DNA from: Clostridiales bacterium
GTDB lineage: Bacteria > Bacillota > Clostridia > Clostridiales > Caloramatoraceae
Direction: 5' to 3'
Length of the DNA stretch: 13,440 bases
Assembly: GCA_026416355.1 (NCBI GenBank)
Contig: JAOAFH010000044.1
Coordinates: forward strand, 1 to 13,440
A program made the translations under genes and the position numbers. Under the pieces are notes generated by a model. The model saw only the letters and a list, made by a program, of their open reading frames with translations, was not told the DNA's origin and did not search any database. Below are positions 13,164-13,440 of this stretch, one piece after another. How positions within the stretch are numbered: position 1 is the first letter of the stretch; every line of letters begins with the position of its first letter.

Positions 13164-13440
13164 ATGAATCTCGTCTCCGATACACCTATTTGGACAAATA
13201 AGAACCCTATAATTCATAAATACACTTATTTAAGCCAAGATGAAGAATGTGATATCTTGGTAATTGGTGCAGGTATAACAGGAGCTATTGTGAGTTACTA
13301 CTTATCCTTTTTAGGTAAAAAAGTTATACTAATAGATAAAAACATAATAGGATATGGTAGTACTAGTGCCTCAACATCTATACTACAATATGAAGTTGAT
13401 TATGATATATTAGAACTTGAAAAAAAGATAGGTTTAGTGA
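13164..13440 (+). CDS. FAD-dependent oxidoreductase (DadA/DAO family), N-terminal part
   Basis: Ninety-two codons are present before the window ends. The protein starts MNLVSDTPIWTNKNPIIHKY and continues with a Rossmann FAD-binding fold: CDILVIGAGITGAIVSYYLS (GAGITG at 35-40, the GxGxxG motif), then VILIDKN, whose Asp 58 is the expected ribose-binding acid at the end of the second strand, then GYGSTSASTSILQYEVD, which fits the flavin-contacting segment of D-amino-acid-oxidase-like enzymes. The substrate cannot be told from this fragment. The ATG is preceded by AAGGAGAAGGGAG with an 8-base spacer. It lies 64 bases after uvsE in the same direction with no obvious terminator between, so read-through is possible. 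Confidence 0.88.
   Translation, partial: MNLVSDTPIWTNKNPIIHKYTYLSQDEECDILVIGAGITGAIVSYYLSFLGKKVILIDKNIIGYGSTSASTSILQYEVDYDILELEKKIGLV

Overview
The window looks like chromosome of a low-GC, endospore-forming member of the Clostridia. Codon use is strongly AT-biased, Shine-Dalgarno sites are strong (GGAGG or GGGGG type), and a Clostridium-style spoIIA-spoVA sporulation locus is present. Nothing marks it as a prophage, plasmid or insertion sequence. Nearly every gene can be assigned to a family. The less ordinary material lies between about 8.2 and 13.1 kb.

Left part (1-3310, minus strand): the forespore module. In transcription order it runs spoIIAA (anti-anti-sigma), spoIIAB (anti-sigma kinase), sigF, a hairpin terminator that overlaps the sigF stop codon, a 47-codon unknown ORF, spoVAC, spoVAD and the first 17 codons of spoVAE. 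A very good sigma-H-type promoter (3334-3362) precedes spoIIAA. The first three genes form the sigma-F partner-switching circuit. The spoVA genes encode the dipicolinate channel parts made later in the forespore.

Middle (3376-8159): a GDT1/UPF0016 manganese exporter preceded by a complete yybP-ykoY Mn2+ riboswitch, with its own sigma-A promoter and an intrinsic terminator that competes with aptamer helix P1; a YjbQ/UPF0047 gene; divergently, the spermidine synthase gene speE; a perfect 19-bp hairpin that should terminate speE and the convergent operon; two paralogous nucleoside-recognition (Gate) membrane proteins in a coupled pair with their own promoter; and an SOS operon made of dinB (DNA polymerase IV), under a perfect Gram-positive LexA box, plus a 79-aa protein of unknown function overlapping its stop codon.

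Right part (8187-13440): a gene-free stretch of about 480 bases that holds a 219-nt near-palindrome whose apex carries small GGA-loop hairpins. Next is a two-gene operon, a DUF445 membrane protein followed by a solitary adenine-N6 DNA methyltransferase that closely resembles CamA, the sporulation-linked epigenetic enzyme of Clostridioides difficile. Divergent from it is a UV-damage endonuclease (UvsE) fused to a C-terminal YbgA/DUF1722-like domain. The window ends in the N-terminus of an FAD-dependent oxidoreductase.

Three themes recur: sporulation (spoIIA, spoVA, the CamA-like enzyme), DNA damage tolerance and repair (dinB, uvsE), and ion or polyamine homeostasis. Several starts were moved from the longest possible ORF because Shine-Dalgarno position, promoter overlap or a TTG/GTG codon pointed to another start; each such case is explained in its entry.
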